Assembly (NCBI GenBank): GCA_020628095.1
Contig: JAHDFP010000007.1
Coordinates: 97,550 to 161,549 of the forward strand
Direction: 5' to 3'
Length of the DNA stretch: 64,000 bases
Source of the DNA: Saprospiraceae bacterium
Lineage (GTDB): Bacteria > Bacteroidota > Bacteroidia > Chitinophagales > Saprospiraceae
The position numbers and the translations under genes were made by a program. Position 1 is the first letter of the stretch. Every line of letters begins with the position of its first letter. The notes beneath the pieces are model-generated. The model saw nothing but the letters and a program-made list of their open reading frames with translations. It was not told where the DNA came from and made no database searches. Below, piece by piece: positions 1 to 9,893 of this stretch.

Positions 1-220
1 TTGCCTGTTCCAAATTATCTTTTAAATTCCATATTCTATGCGCAAGCTCATTTGACCATTTTAGGCAATCCAATTTTTCAGATTCGCTAAACTCGTTATC
101 ATCCCAAATAGCTCTATTCATTACAGTCATATTCTTTAGAAACTTTTCAAGGAATTTGTTCTTCTTGTTAAGTTCCCAATCGGACATCTTTTCTATAATT
201 ACATGTGCTTTACTTTCCAT
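1..220 (-). CDS. Hypothetical protein, C-terminus beyond window
   Basis: An open frame runs from an ATG at 220 down to the window edge with no stop, giving the first 73 residues of a protein I do not recognise. The visible part is charged and looks mostly helical (it contains DWELNKKNKFLEKFLKN), with no signal peptide or membrane segment. It lies 30 bp downstream of the tamB stop on the same strand, so it could be the distal gene of that unit. A short helical cytoplasmic protein is all that can be said. Confidence 0.55.
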   Translation of the reverse strand, partial: MESKAHVIIEKMSDWELNKKNKFLEKFLKNMTVMNRAIWDDNEFSESEKLDCLKWSNELAHRIWNLKDNLEQA

Positions 221-250
221 TTTGTAACAAACCAAATTGATTACCAATAA

Positions 251-3200
251 TCAATTAGACACCTTATCACTCTTAAGCTTACCGATGTCCTGAGATAAAG
301 CCTTTTTGAAATCTACGAGATTACCGAACTCTTTTCTATAGTTAAGTCCGACGCCGTATTTCTGTTCGTTCTGAAACTGGACTTGGTCTCTATCCCACTT
401 GCCATATACCCGTAACTTGAGTCTTCTGTCATCGGTCAAAAAATACTCCAGCGCAAAATCGTGGATCAAGTACGTCCCTCTATTCGAGTTTTTAGTATTG
501 ACAAAACTGGTTCCATAGTCAAAACCCCACTTGTCATTTTGGAACCTTGGTTTCAGTGATACTTCGACTTCGTCCGGGAGATAATTGATGTTATTCGTAT
601 TATCTAATCCATCTAGCAGTGTCGCATTTTTACTTATGCCGATCTCAAAATCAATTCCACTAATAAATCCATTTTCTTTGAGTGCCTCCTGTAATATACC
701 TGACAGCATATACGACAATTGATTAGAGATAAATTCGCTCAGGGTATTATATCCCGTCTCGACCACACCACGACCCGTCGCTACCACATTACCAAAAGAA
801 TTAGCTGGTAAAAAACTACGAAAGAGAATGAGACCAGCGACCTGCTCGTTGAGGTCGGCTTCGTTTTCGTAGAGGGTTCGCATCTTGGCATCGGTAAAAG
901 TCTTTAGCTCACCTTGCAACTCAGGAAAATCTATATCGAAATTAATTATCGGATTATAGAGTGTCCCCGTCAGTTTCATCGTCAGGTCTACATCCGTTCT
1001 TTTTCTTGCTTCGGCTTTGAGTTGGGCATTACCTGATTCTATATACTCTGCTAAAAATATATTGGTCGGAACTCTCACGTCTTCATAATCGGCTTCGATA
1101 TTGAGATTGGCATTGATAGGATCACCTGTCCAGGTTATCAGTCCTCCCCTCTTTACAGCAAACGGTTTAGTGACAACTCCCCACGCTCGGAAAAGGTATT
1201 CTCCATCGTAGACCTCGTAATCACCGAATACATTAAAGTCTCCTTCTCTCGACACAACCACTCTGAGGTCTCCCTCGCCTTTTCCTCGGATGACATCATT
1301 AGTGGCCTCGTTGAATATTATATTAACATCTGCGTCAGGTGTGACCGTTAGGTTCATTTCTATATCGACGCCTTCCAGCTTGACACCTTCCACTAAGGTG
1401 GAATCTAGATTACTTTGATTGATAGTGTCTCTATTGACGAATTTGATAAAACTTTCATTATAATTATCGTAACTATCCTCTATAGGTATATTCAGTACAG
1501 TACCTGTTTTGGAGATAGCATCCACTTCTATATCTGTGCTGTGAAAAGGACCACTAAAGCTTACGGTCATCTCTCCTATGCCCGTCCCATAGTAAGTCGA
1601 GTTATCATACTTATCAGTATCTAAGGCCAGAAAGTTATCAGAGCTCATGAGTAAGTCAGAGGAAAAGTCACCAAAAAAATCGTGGTTAAGTCCACCTTCC
1701 ATCGTCGCAACATTGCCCAATCTATCTTCTAATGTAACCAGACTAAAGTCTATAAACTTGTCTGTTATGGTAATAGGTTGACTTCCCAGCTTGAGATAAT
1801 TAGAGAGGTAGTCTACTTGGGTATAACCATCATTGATCGTAGCGATGCCATCTATTTTTATATCATCCAGACTACCGAATACACGAGCATCTATAACCGC
1901 GTCACCAGAAGTCCTTGAGATGCCATCATCTATTATAAACTCAAATATTTCCATTCCCAAATTCCTCACTGTGACCTTCCCTTCTACTGCCTTATTCTCT
2001 TTGGTAATTTCACCTTCTACTTTCACCAGCATGTCATCGGCCGGTTTGTCTATTCTCAAGATGATATCGACCTGGCCATCATTACGGTCTGAGACGGAAG
2101 CAGTCAGCTTTCCATAATCTACATCATTCAGTGTCAAAGTTGGGACGATCATATCTAAGTTGACCCGAGGCTTGTCCATAACACTTTGTACCGACAATTG
2201 CATATCTCCTTCCCCAGCAAATCTGATCTTATCATAATCTATGATACCATTGAGTAAAAGAAAATCTAACTTTTTGAAATCGACTCTCAATTCTTCTTGA
2301 TTGCCCTCGACCACAATTTTTCTCAGACCATCCGTCAACAATAAATTCTTTATATCGAATTCCCCCGAACCAATAAGTATATCATTCTGTCCACCAATCT
2401 GCCATTGCGTACCAAACATCTTTATATCATTATGATCCAGATGCATTCTTATATTATTTCCGTCAGGTCTGATTTCTGTATTGAAAGCGAGATAGGCCAA
2501 GGAATCTAATAAGTTACTTGTTTCTATTCTTAGATCTATCACATCGCCATTAGCCACCGTACTGATACTTAGTGGGTCTCTATATTTTAACCCTGATATA
2601 ACTTGGTCAGCATCTATACTCATGCGTGTCTCGTCTTCGACCAGACTAAGATTGAGACGTAGACTATCTATCCCCAAATTATCTTTATATAGTATCTCAT
2701 TTACCTTAATGTTAGAATATGCCGCTTCTGATTGTGATTTATAATAACCTTCAATATCAACACCCTGTAGCTGCAGATCATATATGGATAGCAACTCGAG
2801 ATAATCCTCAGTATCTATTATGTTCAGTCGATAAGTAAAATCCTGATTAGTAGTAATCGCTCTACCCTTTTTGATATTCAAATACTCTGCCCAACCAGGA
2901 TAATTATCCACAAGTATCGACTTAAATGAATCATCCAGCACCGCTAAATCAAACTGACCATCTAGGGCCGCCGATAAGAAATCCGAATCCAAAACAATGT
3001 TGCGTCGATTTGCATCTGTAGGAGAAGACGTAAGATACAGGCTATCAAAATCAAAGTTTTTTTCTTTAAAATTAAGCGCGAGGTTCTCTATCAAAGCCGT
3101 TCCTTCGAAATCGGTGATAGATGACCCATTAAGGCTTAAATCCAATCTTCCTTTAATCTCGGATACGTCATTGGACAGGTTTAGATTTTTCAGGTTTAGG

Positions 3201-5125
3201 TTTTCGATATTGGCCTCAAAAACAGATGAGAAAGCCTTATCCTGTATATCTATTTTACCATCAAAGTCTGCTGTAAAATTGGGATCATTAGCAATGAAGG
3301 TGCCATCGAATTGATTCTTCTCAAATAATCCGTTGAGACTAATATTTTTATAATCATAGCCCTTATACTGGAAGGCTTGTAATTCTGATTCTAGTTCTGT
3401 ATTGAGATTGTCTATCGATAAGCCGAATCCGTCAATAATCCTTGCCGATAGTGTGGTGTTACCAAAATCTGGATTATCGGTCCATGCTGCTAAATCAAAA
3501 TCCTGTAAGGCTAATTCTCCAGAATAGCGAGCATTCTCTACACCCTCTTTTGTATCCAAACGTGTATCCAAACGCGCCTTACCCAGGGCACTCTCAAGAG
3601 CCCCGTATACAACAAAATCATTAAAGAATCCTTCTATATCTCCACTAAAGCGTATCGGATCTAACTTAAAAAATTGAGCTGGCGGATCAAAACCTGGTAT
3701 TACACTTTTGAGATTAGTCATAGAAGAACTCAGCTCATCTATATACATATTAATAAGTGCCTTTTTGGGATCAGTAAAATTAGCGGCACTGATAGAACCC
3801 TCTAAGGTTATCTTATCATCTACGGCCAATCTAATTTGTTCCGCCTCTAGATTATCAATTGTTCCATTGACAATTCCAGATAACATCAAGGAGCGATTTC
3901 TATTCTGCCTGAAAAACGCATTCTGCTTAAGGTCGCTGAAGAAAAAGCTGATGTCCTTTAGAGCAATTTGAGAATTTCTCATATCGGAAACTATCCGAAT
4001 CTTTTTGGCAAACTGCGAGAAGTCTCCAAAATGATCATAATCAAATTCTAAATAATTCTTTACAGAACTGCCTGTTGTCTCGAGAGAAAAGTCTGATAGC
4101 ACCAAACCACGATTAGATACAGAAAAACTATTTACACCTAAATCCTTTATCTCAAAATTATCACTGGCTACGACGTTAAGAGAATTGATCTTAGCCTCAA
4201 CTGAAAATGGCTTCCCTACACTCAGGTTATTGGCATCTATGTCAATATCAGATAGATCAAGATGATCATAATCCAATACATCATCAGACAGATCTACAGG
4301 ACGATCACCTTTGTCTAACACAAAATGGCCACTATTCACCCTTAGGTCATCTATGGACAAGCCGACAGGTAAGATGATCTCTATGTTTTCTTTTGTGGTT
4401 GCAACTTCTTCATTCTCAATATCTTCCCTTGCCTCATCATCCGAATTCACAGATTCTTTCAATCTTACATAAGGATTAGTCACATACAGTTTTCTTATAC
4501 TGATAGAATCCTCATTCATCAATATTTTTTCTATGTCCAGCTCTCCTCTTCTAATCTTAACCTCGGTTTCCTTTTGGGTATTTTCGTCAGTTCCGAGATA
4601 TCTAAAATTATCGAAATGAATAATAGACAGGTCTAATAAAAAACTGTCGTCATTATCGCGTCTTTGCGGGTCAGATTGATTTAGTCCAGCTACGAATTTT
4701 TTGAGGTTGCTTATGGTATCATTTTCGGATGTCTTGATGTTGATCACGGCGTCCTTGAGGTATAATTCCGAAAACGCGATCTCCTTTCGTATAAAGCTCA
4801 ATATGTTATCTCTGAAAGTCGAAGAAAACTCTCCTACATAAACCAAAGTGTCACCCTCAGAGTCAGGAGAAGAAACATAAAAGTCCTCCAATATTAACCC
4901 AGAAAAAACTGAAAAATCAACTCCCTCTATAGTAATCTTAGAGCCTGTGTCATTGGATATTTTGTCTGATATTTTATTGACAAGGAAGTTTTGGAATGGT
5001 CCGAAATGAAATAGGAGTGGAAGGAAAACCAGAAAGAAAAACAACAAAAAAAGAAGTGCCAGAACCAGTCTTCTGCCCTTAGATTTTTTGATATTTTTTT
5101 TTACTTCCTGAGAGTCCTTTGACAT
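251..5125 (-). CDS. tamB: Translocation/assembly module TamB-like (DUF490) protein
   Basis: A 1624-residue protein with a lysine-rich N-terminus, one signal-anchor helix (about residues 19-42) and a very long periplasmic part rich in alternating hydrophobic/polar beta segments, as in AsmA/TamB-type bridge proteins. The last ~450 residues carry the DUF490-like region (for example RGKGEGDLRVVVSREGDF and FDIDFPELQGEL, then a C-terminal beta segment with KLRVYGKWDRDQ). TamB family members span the periplasm and take part in outer-membrane protein assembly or phospholipid transport. The length is normal for Bacteroidota. No BamA/TamA-type partner lies next to it in this window. It is probably transcribed alone or with the small gene downstream. 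Confidence 0.88.
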   Translation of the reverse strand: MSKDSQEVKKNIKKSKGRRLVLALLFLLFFFLVFLPLLFHFGPFQNFLVNKISDKISNDTGSKITIEGVDFSVFSGLILEDFYVSSPDSEGDTLVYVGEFSSTFRDNILSFIRKEIAFSELYLKDAVINIKTSENDTISNLKKFVAGLNQSDPQRRDNDDSFLLDLSIIHFDNFRYLGTDENTQKETEVKIRRGELDIEKILMNEDSISIRKLYVTNPYVRLKESVNSDDEAREDIENEEVATTKENIEIILPVGLSIDDLRVNSGHFVLDKGDRPVDLSDDVLDYDHLDLSDIDIDANNLSVGKPFSVEAKINSLNVVASDNFEIKDLGVNSFSVSNRGLVLSDFSLETTGSSVKNYLEFDYDHFGDFSQFAKKIRIVSDMRNSQIALKDISFFFSDLKQNAFFRQNRNRSLMLSGIVNGTIDNLEAEQIRLAVDDKITLEGSISAANFTDPKKALINMYIDELSSSMTNLKSVIPGFDPPAQFFKLDPIRFSGDIEGFFNDFVVYGALESALGKARLDTRLDTKEGVENARYSGELALQDFDLAAWTDNPDFGNTTLSARIIDGFGLSIDNLNTELESELQAFQYKGYDYKNISLNGLFEKNQFDGTFIANDPNFTADFDGKIDIQDKAFSSVFEANIENLNLKNLNLSNDVSEIKGRLDLSLNGSSITDFEGTALIENLALNFKEKNFDFDSLYLTSSPTDANRRNIVLDSDFLSAALDGQFDLAVLDDSFKSILVDNYPGWAEYLNIKKGRAITTNQDFTYRLNIIDTEDYLELLSIYDLQLQGVDIEGYYKSQSEAAYSNIKVNEILYKDNLGIDSLRLNLSLVEDETRMSIDADQVISGLKYRDPLSISTVANGDVIDLRIETSNLLDSLAYLAFNTEIRPDGNNIRMHLDHNDIKMFGTQWQIGGQNDILIGSGEFDIKNLLLTDGLRKIVVEGNQEELRVDFKKLDFLLLNGIIDYDKIRFAGEGDMQLSVQSVMDKPRVNLDMIVPTLTLNDVDYGKLTASVSDRNDGQVDIILRIDKPADDMLVKVEGEITKENKAVEGKVTVRNLGMEIFEFIIDDGISRTSGDAVIDARVFGSLDDIKIDGIATINDGYTQVDYLSNYLKLGSQPITITDKFIDFSLVTLEDRLGNVATMEGGLNHDFFGDFSSDLLMSSDNFLALDTDKYDNSTYYGTGIGEMTVSFSGPFHSTDIEVDAISKTGTVLNIPIEDSYDNYNESFIKFVNRDTINQSNLDSTLVEGVKLEGVDIEMNLTVTPDADVNIIFNEATNDVIRGKGEGDLRVVVSREGDFNVFGDYEVYDGEYLFRAWGVVTKPFAVKRGGLITWTGDPINANLNIEADYEDVRVPTNIFLAEYIESGNAQLKAEARKRTDVDLTMKLTGTLYNPIINFDIDFPELQGELKTFTDAKMRTLYENEADLNEQVAGLILFRSFLPANSFGNVVATGRGVVETGYNTLSEFISNQLSYMLSGILQEALKENGFISGIDFEIGISKNATLLDGLDNTNNINYLPDEVEVSLKPRFQNDKWGFDYGTSFVNTKNSNRGTYLIHDFALEYFLTDDRRLKLRVYGKWDRDQVQFQNEQKYGVGLNYRKEFGNLVDFKKALSQDIGKLKSDKVSN

Positions 5126-5240
5126 GAATTATTTACCTCTTTATCTCACTAATTGACTAACGCAGAATAAGTAGCAAATCATCTTGTTTTCTGTGAGATT
5201 AAACTAACATTAACTGATTCCTATTAACCTAACAAATATA

Positions 5241-6065
5241 CTATGATAATTTCTGCCAAAGGCTAATGGTTTCCACTGCTTCTTTGACATCATGTACCCT
5301 TAATATTTTAGCTCCATTCATCAGAGCGACCATATTAAGAGCCGTCGTACCATTGAGGGCCTCTGAAGGCGTCGTTTTGAGAAGTTTATATACCATAGAC
5401 TTACGACTTAGACCTGCCAGTATAGGAAGTTCCTGTATATTGAATACATTCATTTTTTTGAGAATCTCGTAATTGTGTTCAACAGATTTACCAAATCCAA
5501 ATCCTGGATCTAACAATATCTGATTGATTCCTTTTTCTCTTAATCGATACGCTTTATCAGTGAAAAAATTAAGCATCTCATAAGTCACATCTTCGTAATG
5601 GGGATTTGTGGGCATATTATGCAATTCTCCCTTTAGATGCATAAGCACATAAGGAAACCCGTTGGCCGAGACGCAATCAAGATAGGAGTCAGATTGGTGC
5701 GCTGAGTTGACATCATTCGCTATAAAAGCATATCCTTCAGCAAGAGTCGATATAACTTCCGCATGATAACTATCTATACTAAGTACGAGGTCAGGAAATT
5801 GAGTCGAAATCTCTTTTAGTATAGGTCTAAGCATTTGTAATTCTTCTGTAGGAGCCAATGGCTTAGAATTAGGACGTGTAGAACAAGCCCCTATATCCAA
5901 AATCGCCATACCTTCACCCAGCATTTTTGCCACCTGCGTAATAGCCGCATCCACTGTATTGTACTCTCCGCCATCATAGAAAGAATCAGAGGTGACATTG
6001 AGTATTCCCATCACTACTGGCTTGCTAAGATCAAGCAACTTGCCTCCTACATTAATAGAATCCAT
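5241..6065 (-). CDS. folP: Dihydropteroate synthase
   Basis: Condenses p-aminobenzoate with 6-hydroxymethyl-dihydropterin pyrophosphate in folate synthesis; cytoplasmic TIM barrel. Visible signatures are MGILNVTSDSFYDGG near the N-terminus (pyrophosphate/pterin site), the second loop as GACSTRP instead of the usual GG(E/Y)S(T/S)RP, then SIDSY, DVNS, LDPGFGFGK and the C-terminal AGLSRKSM. The length (274 residues) is typical. I chose the ATG at 6065; a TTG three codons upstream overlaps a TATATTTG sequence that could be the -7 promoter element. The gene stands alone, 115 bp from the tamB start. The Cys in the second loop is a mild oddity. Confidence 0.95.
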   Translation of the reverse strand: MDSINVGGKLLDLSKPVVMGILNVTSDSFYDGGEYNTVDAAITQVAKMLGEGMAILDIGACSTRPNSKPLAPTEELQMLRPILKEISTQFPDLVLSIDSYHAEVISTLAEGYAFIANDVNSAHQSDSYLDCVSANGFPYVLMHLKGELHNMPTNPHYEDVTYEMLNFFTDKAYRLREKGINQILLDPGFGFGKSVEHNYEILKKMNVFNIQELPILAGLSRKSMVYKLLKTTPSEALNGTTALNMVALMNGAKILRVHDVKEAVETISLWQKLS

Positions 6066-6099
6066 AGAGATCAAATATATCCTAAAGCCTTGACTTATA

Positions 6100-6153
6100 T
6101 GCGCATAGTCAAAATGTAAATTAGCTTACAATTGAGGGTTCATGTGCGCATAG
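6100..6153. repeat. Pair of TGCGCATAG direct repeats
   Basis: The 9-mer TGCGCATAG occurs at 6100-6108 and again at 6145-6153 (45 bp apart) in the divergent folP/M23-peptidase intergenic region; its core TGCGCA is a palindrome. It could be a regulator site, but nothing in the window names the regulator. Nothing else, and no tRNA, was recognised in this 290-bp spacer apart from the promoter at 6285-6315. Confidence 0.3.
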
Positions 6154-6284
6154 AGTGTATTTTTCATACAATTTGGCATCATTTTGATTTTCATAATCAT
6201 AATACACGGAACAGCTACGTCGGTCTAGTCAAGATCATGCCTCAGTAACTCCCTGATAATCAGCATTTAAAAAGACAAAATTAT

Positions 6285-6315
6285 TATGTAATGTAATCCT
6301 GATAAATTATATTTG
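6285..6315 (+). promoter_or_regulatory. Bacteroidota-type promoter for the M23 peptidase gene
   Basis: TATG (3 of 4 matches to the -33 TTTG) at 6285-6288, a 19-bp spacer, then TATATTTG at 6308-6315, a full match to the -7 consensus TAnnTTTG of the primary sigma factor in this phylum. The start codon follows about 40 bp later. Confidence 0.6.
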
Positions 6316-6355
6316 GTGAGCATTACAACTAACTTACACACAACTATAATAAGCC

Positions 6356-7666
6356 TTGAAGAAGAAAGAATCCAGCATTCTTAATCTATGTATTGGTGCT
6401 TGCATTACGGCTATGGCATTCATACTATTTGAGAATTGTAAAGTAGACGTAAAAAACAATCCCATATCTAAGAATATCCAAAAGGTCGAAAAGCTTTTCG
6501 GCTTCGTCAAAGCAGAACATCACTTCGATACTTATAACTTAGGTTTTGACCAGAATCTGGGAGAATTACTACTCAATCAAGGCATTTCTTGGGATAGTAT
6601 CGTTAAGCTGGACGATATTTCCTCAGATATCTTTAGCATAAGAAAGTTTAGGGCTAAGAAACCTTTCACTCTCGTCAGGGAAGATGAGTGTGACGCCCCC
6701 GTATGCGTGGTGTACGAACCGAATAAACTAACCTACGTCAAATACTTCGTCAAGGATGAGGTCAAAGTTGACGTGGTCAAGAAAGATTTCGATTTAGTAG
6801 AAGAATCTGCTTCTGGTATTATAGAGACCTCGCTCTGGGACGCGATGGTCAAATCGGGATTAGATATTGATATCATAGATAAGATGGAGGATGCGCTAGC
6901 CTCCAGTGTTGATTTTTGGCATGTCGAGCAAGGCGACGAATTCAAGCTTGTATTCGAAAGAAAATACATAGATGGAAAAGCGGTCGCCAATGGCGAGATA
7001 CTGGCTGCCGCCTACAAAGACAGTCGAGGAGAACATCACGCTGTTTTCTTTGAGAATGAGAAATACGCAGGATTTTATGACCTCAAAGGAAACCCTACAA
7101 GAAGTACTTTCCTCAGATCACCACTGAAAAACTCGCGTATCTCGTCAGGATTTAATCTAAGAAGATTTCACCCCATCAAAAAGAGACGTATTCCTCACTA
7201 TGGTACAGACTATGCGGCACCTCAAGGGACGCCAATATTTTCTGTGGCTGATGGTGTGATAGAGCGTGCCAGTTTTACAAGAAATAATGGCTACTATGTC
7301 AAAATAAGGCATGATAATATCCATCAGACCCAATATCTGCACATGAAGAAATTCGCACCAGGAATAAAGAAAGGTGTGAGAGTCAAACAAGGTCAGGTCA
7401 TAGGTCAAGTCGGTATGACGGGATTAGCTACAGGTCCACATGTTTGTTTTAGATTTTGGAAGCATGGCAAGCAGGTTAATCACAGAAGGCTAAATTTCCC
7501 TCCTAAAGACCCTCTACCAGAAGAGCAAATGCCAGAGTTTTTGGCTCAGCGTGATATTCTTATATCGAAACTAAATAGCGTATATTTTCCTAGCGAGGAA
7601 CAATTGATAATGGGACCAGCATTATCAGAAATTACGACCGAGACTAATTTGCCTTACGAAGAGTAA
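6356..7666 (+). CDS. M23 (LytM-type) zinc metallopeptidase, envelope anchored
   Basis: A 436-residue putative peptidoglycan endopeptidase. A short N-terminal hydrophobic stretch (about residues 9-25) is a signal anchor. A middle region contains an OapA-like/SH3-like stretch, and the peptidase domain spans about residues 275-385 with HYGTD (H281, D285) and the catalytic-type His in YLHMKK (H329). The usual final H-x-H zinc motif reads GPHVC (H362, C364), so the last His is a Cys. The start is TTG; no ATG gives a signal sequence as good. Its 3' end overlaps the convergent histidine kinase gene by 23 bp. It probably trims cross-links during growth or division, but activity with the Cys substitution is not proven by sequence. 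Confidence 0.88.
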   Translation: MKKKESSILNLCIGACITAMAFILFENCKVDVKNNPISKNIQKVEKLFGFVKAEHHFDTYNLGFDQNLGELLLNQGISWDSIVKLDDISSDIFSIRKFRAKKPFTLVREDECDAPVCVVYEPNKLTYVKYFVKDEVKVDVVKKDFDLVEESASGIIETSLWDAMVKSGLDIDIIDKMEDALASSVDFWHVEQGDEFKLVFERKYIDGKAVANGEILAAAYKDSRGEHHAVFFENEKYAGFYDLKGNPTRSTFLRSPLKNSRISSGFNLRRFHPIKKRRIPHYGTDYAAPQGTPIFSVADGVIERASFTRNNGYYVKIRHDNIHQTQYLHMKKFAPGIKKGVRVKQGQVIGQVGMTGLATGPHVCFRFWKHGKQVNHRRLNFPPKDPLPEEQMPEFLAQRDILISKLNSVYFPSEEQLIMGPALSEITTETNLPYEE

Positions 7667-8696
7667 AACCGAAAGTACTTCCTTTTCCCATTGTACTTCT
7701 TAGTGTTATGGTCTGCTTATGGGCTTCTATGATGTGTTTTACTATAGATAAGCCTAAGCCAGTGCCTTCTATCTTCTGAGATCTACTCTTATCGGCTCTA
7801 TAAAATCTGTCAAAAACATGTTTAACACTTTTCTCATCTATCCCCATACCATTATCTGATACTTCCACGAGTATGACCTCTTCCATATCATAAAAGCTAA
7901 CCTTCGTCCTGCCCTCTTCTTTGCCATATTTGATAGAGTTACTGATAAGGTTAGTAAATACTTGTCGCACTTGCTCTCTATCTGCCAGAACATTATAGGC
8001 CGTGTCAGCACCTTGTTTGAATATGAGATTGATACGCTTATTCTCGGCCATCATCTTCAGATCTTTATAGACCTCCTCTACCAGCTCCTTGATATTAAAA
8101 CTGACCAGTTCCAGTTCCTTCGTATCTGTCTCCAGCTGGTTGATCATTTCCAGATCATCCACTATAGTCTGCAGGCGATCCACATTTTTGAGGGAGTTTT
8201 GCAGATATCTGGTATTGATGGTCTCATCGTGCAAGCCTCCTTCTAATAAGGTGTGTAGATATCCTTGGATGGCGAATATTGGGGTCTTTAGCTCGTGACT
8301 TATATCACCGACGTACTTCTTTCTATAGTCAGCGAGTGATTTCAAGGTGGCAATTTCCTCCTCAGCCTTTTCTGCCCATTCGAAGACTTCATCATTGACT
8401 TGTTCCAGGCTTCTATCTTCTATTATATTTTGCTTGTCCTTGTTTTGTAATGAATCCTTAGAACCCGTAATAACTTTATAGATCAACTTAATCTTTCGGA
8501 AAACAAATCGCTCAAACAAAAACCTGATAACGATATAACTCAAAAAAAAGCTCAGCAAGCTATATGGAATTATACGAGATGGTTCTAGACTTTCTGCATG
8601 CAAATAAGAAAGGAATACAAGCAACAATACATGGATCACCCATATCCCGAGAGAGATATAAAGAGTAATACGTCGTATGGTAAGATTCTTAAACAA
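7644..8696 (-). CDS. Sensor histidine kinase, PhoR-like
   Basis: A 350-residue membrane kinase with two N-terminal transmembrane helices (about residues 10-30 and 40-62) joined by a very short loop, then a coiled linker, a HisKA domain with the phospho-acceptor His134 in DISHELKTP, and a HATPase domain with N-box (NLISNSIKYG), G1 (DNGMGID) and G2 (GTGLGLSIVKH). There is almost no periplasmic sensor domain. The start is TTG, 39 bp after the response-regulator gene, so the two form an operon. In Bacteroidota this pair resembles PhoB/PhoR of phosphate sensing, but no phosphate-uptake gene lies nearby, so the signal is unknown. Its 3' end overlaps the M23 gene. Confidence 0.9.
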   Translation of the reverse strand: MFKNLTIRRITLYISLGIWVIHVLLLVFLSYLHAESLEPSRIIPYSLLSFFLSYIVIRFLFERFVFRKIKLIYKVITGSKDSLQNKDKQNIIEDRSLEQVNDEVFEWAEKAEEEIATLKSLADYRKKYVGDISHELKTPIFAIQGYLHTLLEGGLHDETINTRYLQNSLKNVDRLQTIVDDLEMINQLETDTKELELVSFNIKELVEEVYKDLKMMAENKRINLIFKQGADTAYNVLADREQVRQVFTNLISNSIKYGKEEGRTKVSFYDMEEVILVEVSDNGMGIDEKSVKHVFDRFYRADKSRSQKIEGTGLGLSIVKHIIEAHKQTITLRSTMGKGSTFGFTLRKAN

Positions 8697-8735
8697 ATTG
8701 CGTTGTTATCAGCCCTTAGGGCATTAAGTCCATTA

Positions 8736-9434
8736 TCAGAATTCAAATTTATACCCAACACCTTTGAGTGTTCTGATACACTTATTACCTATCTTTTCTC
8801 TTAGTTTACGGACATGCACGTCGATCGTCCGATCTCCAACTATTACTTCGTTACCCCAGACCTTTGCTAGTATTTCTTCTCTTTTGAATACTTTACCAGG
8901 CTTAGATACTAATAGTGATAACAACTCAAACTCTTTCTTGGCAAGAGATATTTTATTGCCCTCCTTTTCTATAGTAAATGAATCTAAATCAATCTTAAGG
9001 TCTCCGAATGTCAGCACTTCGGTATCCTTGTTATTATCTGAGAAATTAGGATGTCTGCGTAGTAATGCCTTTATGCGGCTCTTGAGTACGTTGGGTTTTA
9101 TAGGCTTAGTAATAAAATCATCTCCTCCTGATTCCAATGCCGATATATGTGTAAACGACTCTGACCGAGCGGTCAAGAATGCCACCAGGGTATTATTTAA
9201 TTTGCCCTCTGTCTTGAGTCGATCACAAAGCTCTATCCCATCCATCTTAGGCATCATTATATCCATCAGTATAAGATCAGGCTCAAAAGAAATCACCTTC
9301 TCATAGCCATCCTCTCCATCGTAAGCCTTTTCTATTTGATAGCCCTCTTTAGCCAGATTATATTCCATAAATTCTACAATATCCACCTCGTCCTCTATAA
9401 TTAGAATTTTTGCTTTTGTTTCCATCATATTCAT
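8736..9434 (-). CDS. OmpR/PhoB-family response regulator
   Basis: 232 residues: a receiver domain (acidic pair ED near residue 14, phospho-acceptor Asp58 in LILMDIMMPK, TAR and KP motifs) followed by a winged-helix DNA-binding domain with KEFELLSLLVSKPG and the C-terminal VGYKFEF typical of OmpR/PhoB proteins. First gene of a two-gene unit with the histidine kinase downstream; it is the cognate partner by position. The ATG start is followed closely by two more in-frame Met codons (MNMME), so the exact start is uncertain by up to three residues. Confidence 0.93.
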   Translation of the reverse strand: MNMMETKAKILIIEDEVDIVEFMEYNLAKEGYQIEKAYDGEDGYEKVISFEPDLILMDIMMPKMDGIELCDRLKTEGKLNNTLVAFLTARSESFTHISALESGGDDFITKPIKPNVLKSRIKALLRRHPNFSDNNKDTEVLTFGDLKIDLDSFTIEKEGNKISLAKKEFELLSLLVSKPGKVFKREEILAKVWGNEVIVGDRTIDVHVRKLREKIGNKCIRTLKGVGYKFEF

Positions 9435-9500
9435 TGTGCTAGAATACTTCTTTGCTCTTTACCGTATTTAACCTTTATGTTATTAATAATTTAAATTATA

Positions 9501-9893
9501 TCATTTCTCCTTAACAGGCGTCCTATTCTTTGATTCATTGGTGATATTTACCTTTTTGAGTACAGACTCTTCGATAGATTCTAAAGAATCCACGACTGCA
9601 TTATGCAGTTCTAGATAGGTGTCAGGATTTTGTTTGATGACTAGAATATCTTGTTCTATAAGGTCCAGATCGACTTCCAATATTTCTTCTATTTGTGCAC
9701 GATATATGCTTCTAAGGCTATCTCTGATAGGGATTTCCCTATTATTTAAAGCCTCGGATGCCATATAAAGTTCGATCATGGCACTTTTAATCTGATCGTG
9801 ACTATAATGGGTCTCTTTACTCTTCCTATCATAACTGCAAGAGCTAAGAATTAGCAAAGAGATAGAAAGAAATATAGATACCTTTCTTATCAT
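9501..9893 (-). CDS. DUF4296-like lipoprotein
   Basis: A 130-residue predicted lipoprotein: the N-terminal hydrophobic segment ends in the lipobox LSSC (Cys about residue 19). The following ~90 residues (DQIKSAMIELYMASEALNN...) match the helical pattern of DUF4296 proteins, a family of unknown function restricted to this phylum. Its start overlaps the sixA stop by 4 bp (ATGA), so the two genes are translationally coupled. The biological link between them is unknown. Confidence 0.7.
   Translation of the reverse strand: MIRKVSIFLSISLLILSSCSYDRKSKETHYSHDQIKSAMIELYMASEALNNREIPIRDSLRSIYRAQIEEILEVDLDLIEQDILVIKQNPDTYLELHNAVVDSLESIEESVLKKVNITNESKNRTPVKEK

Noticed and set aside
6066..6355. Possible tRNA or riboswitch between folP and the M23 gene
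   Set aside because: No cloverleaf arm pattern or known aptamer core was found; only a promoter and a short direct repeat.
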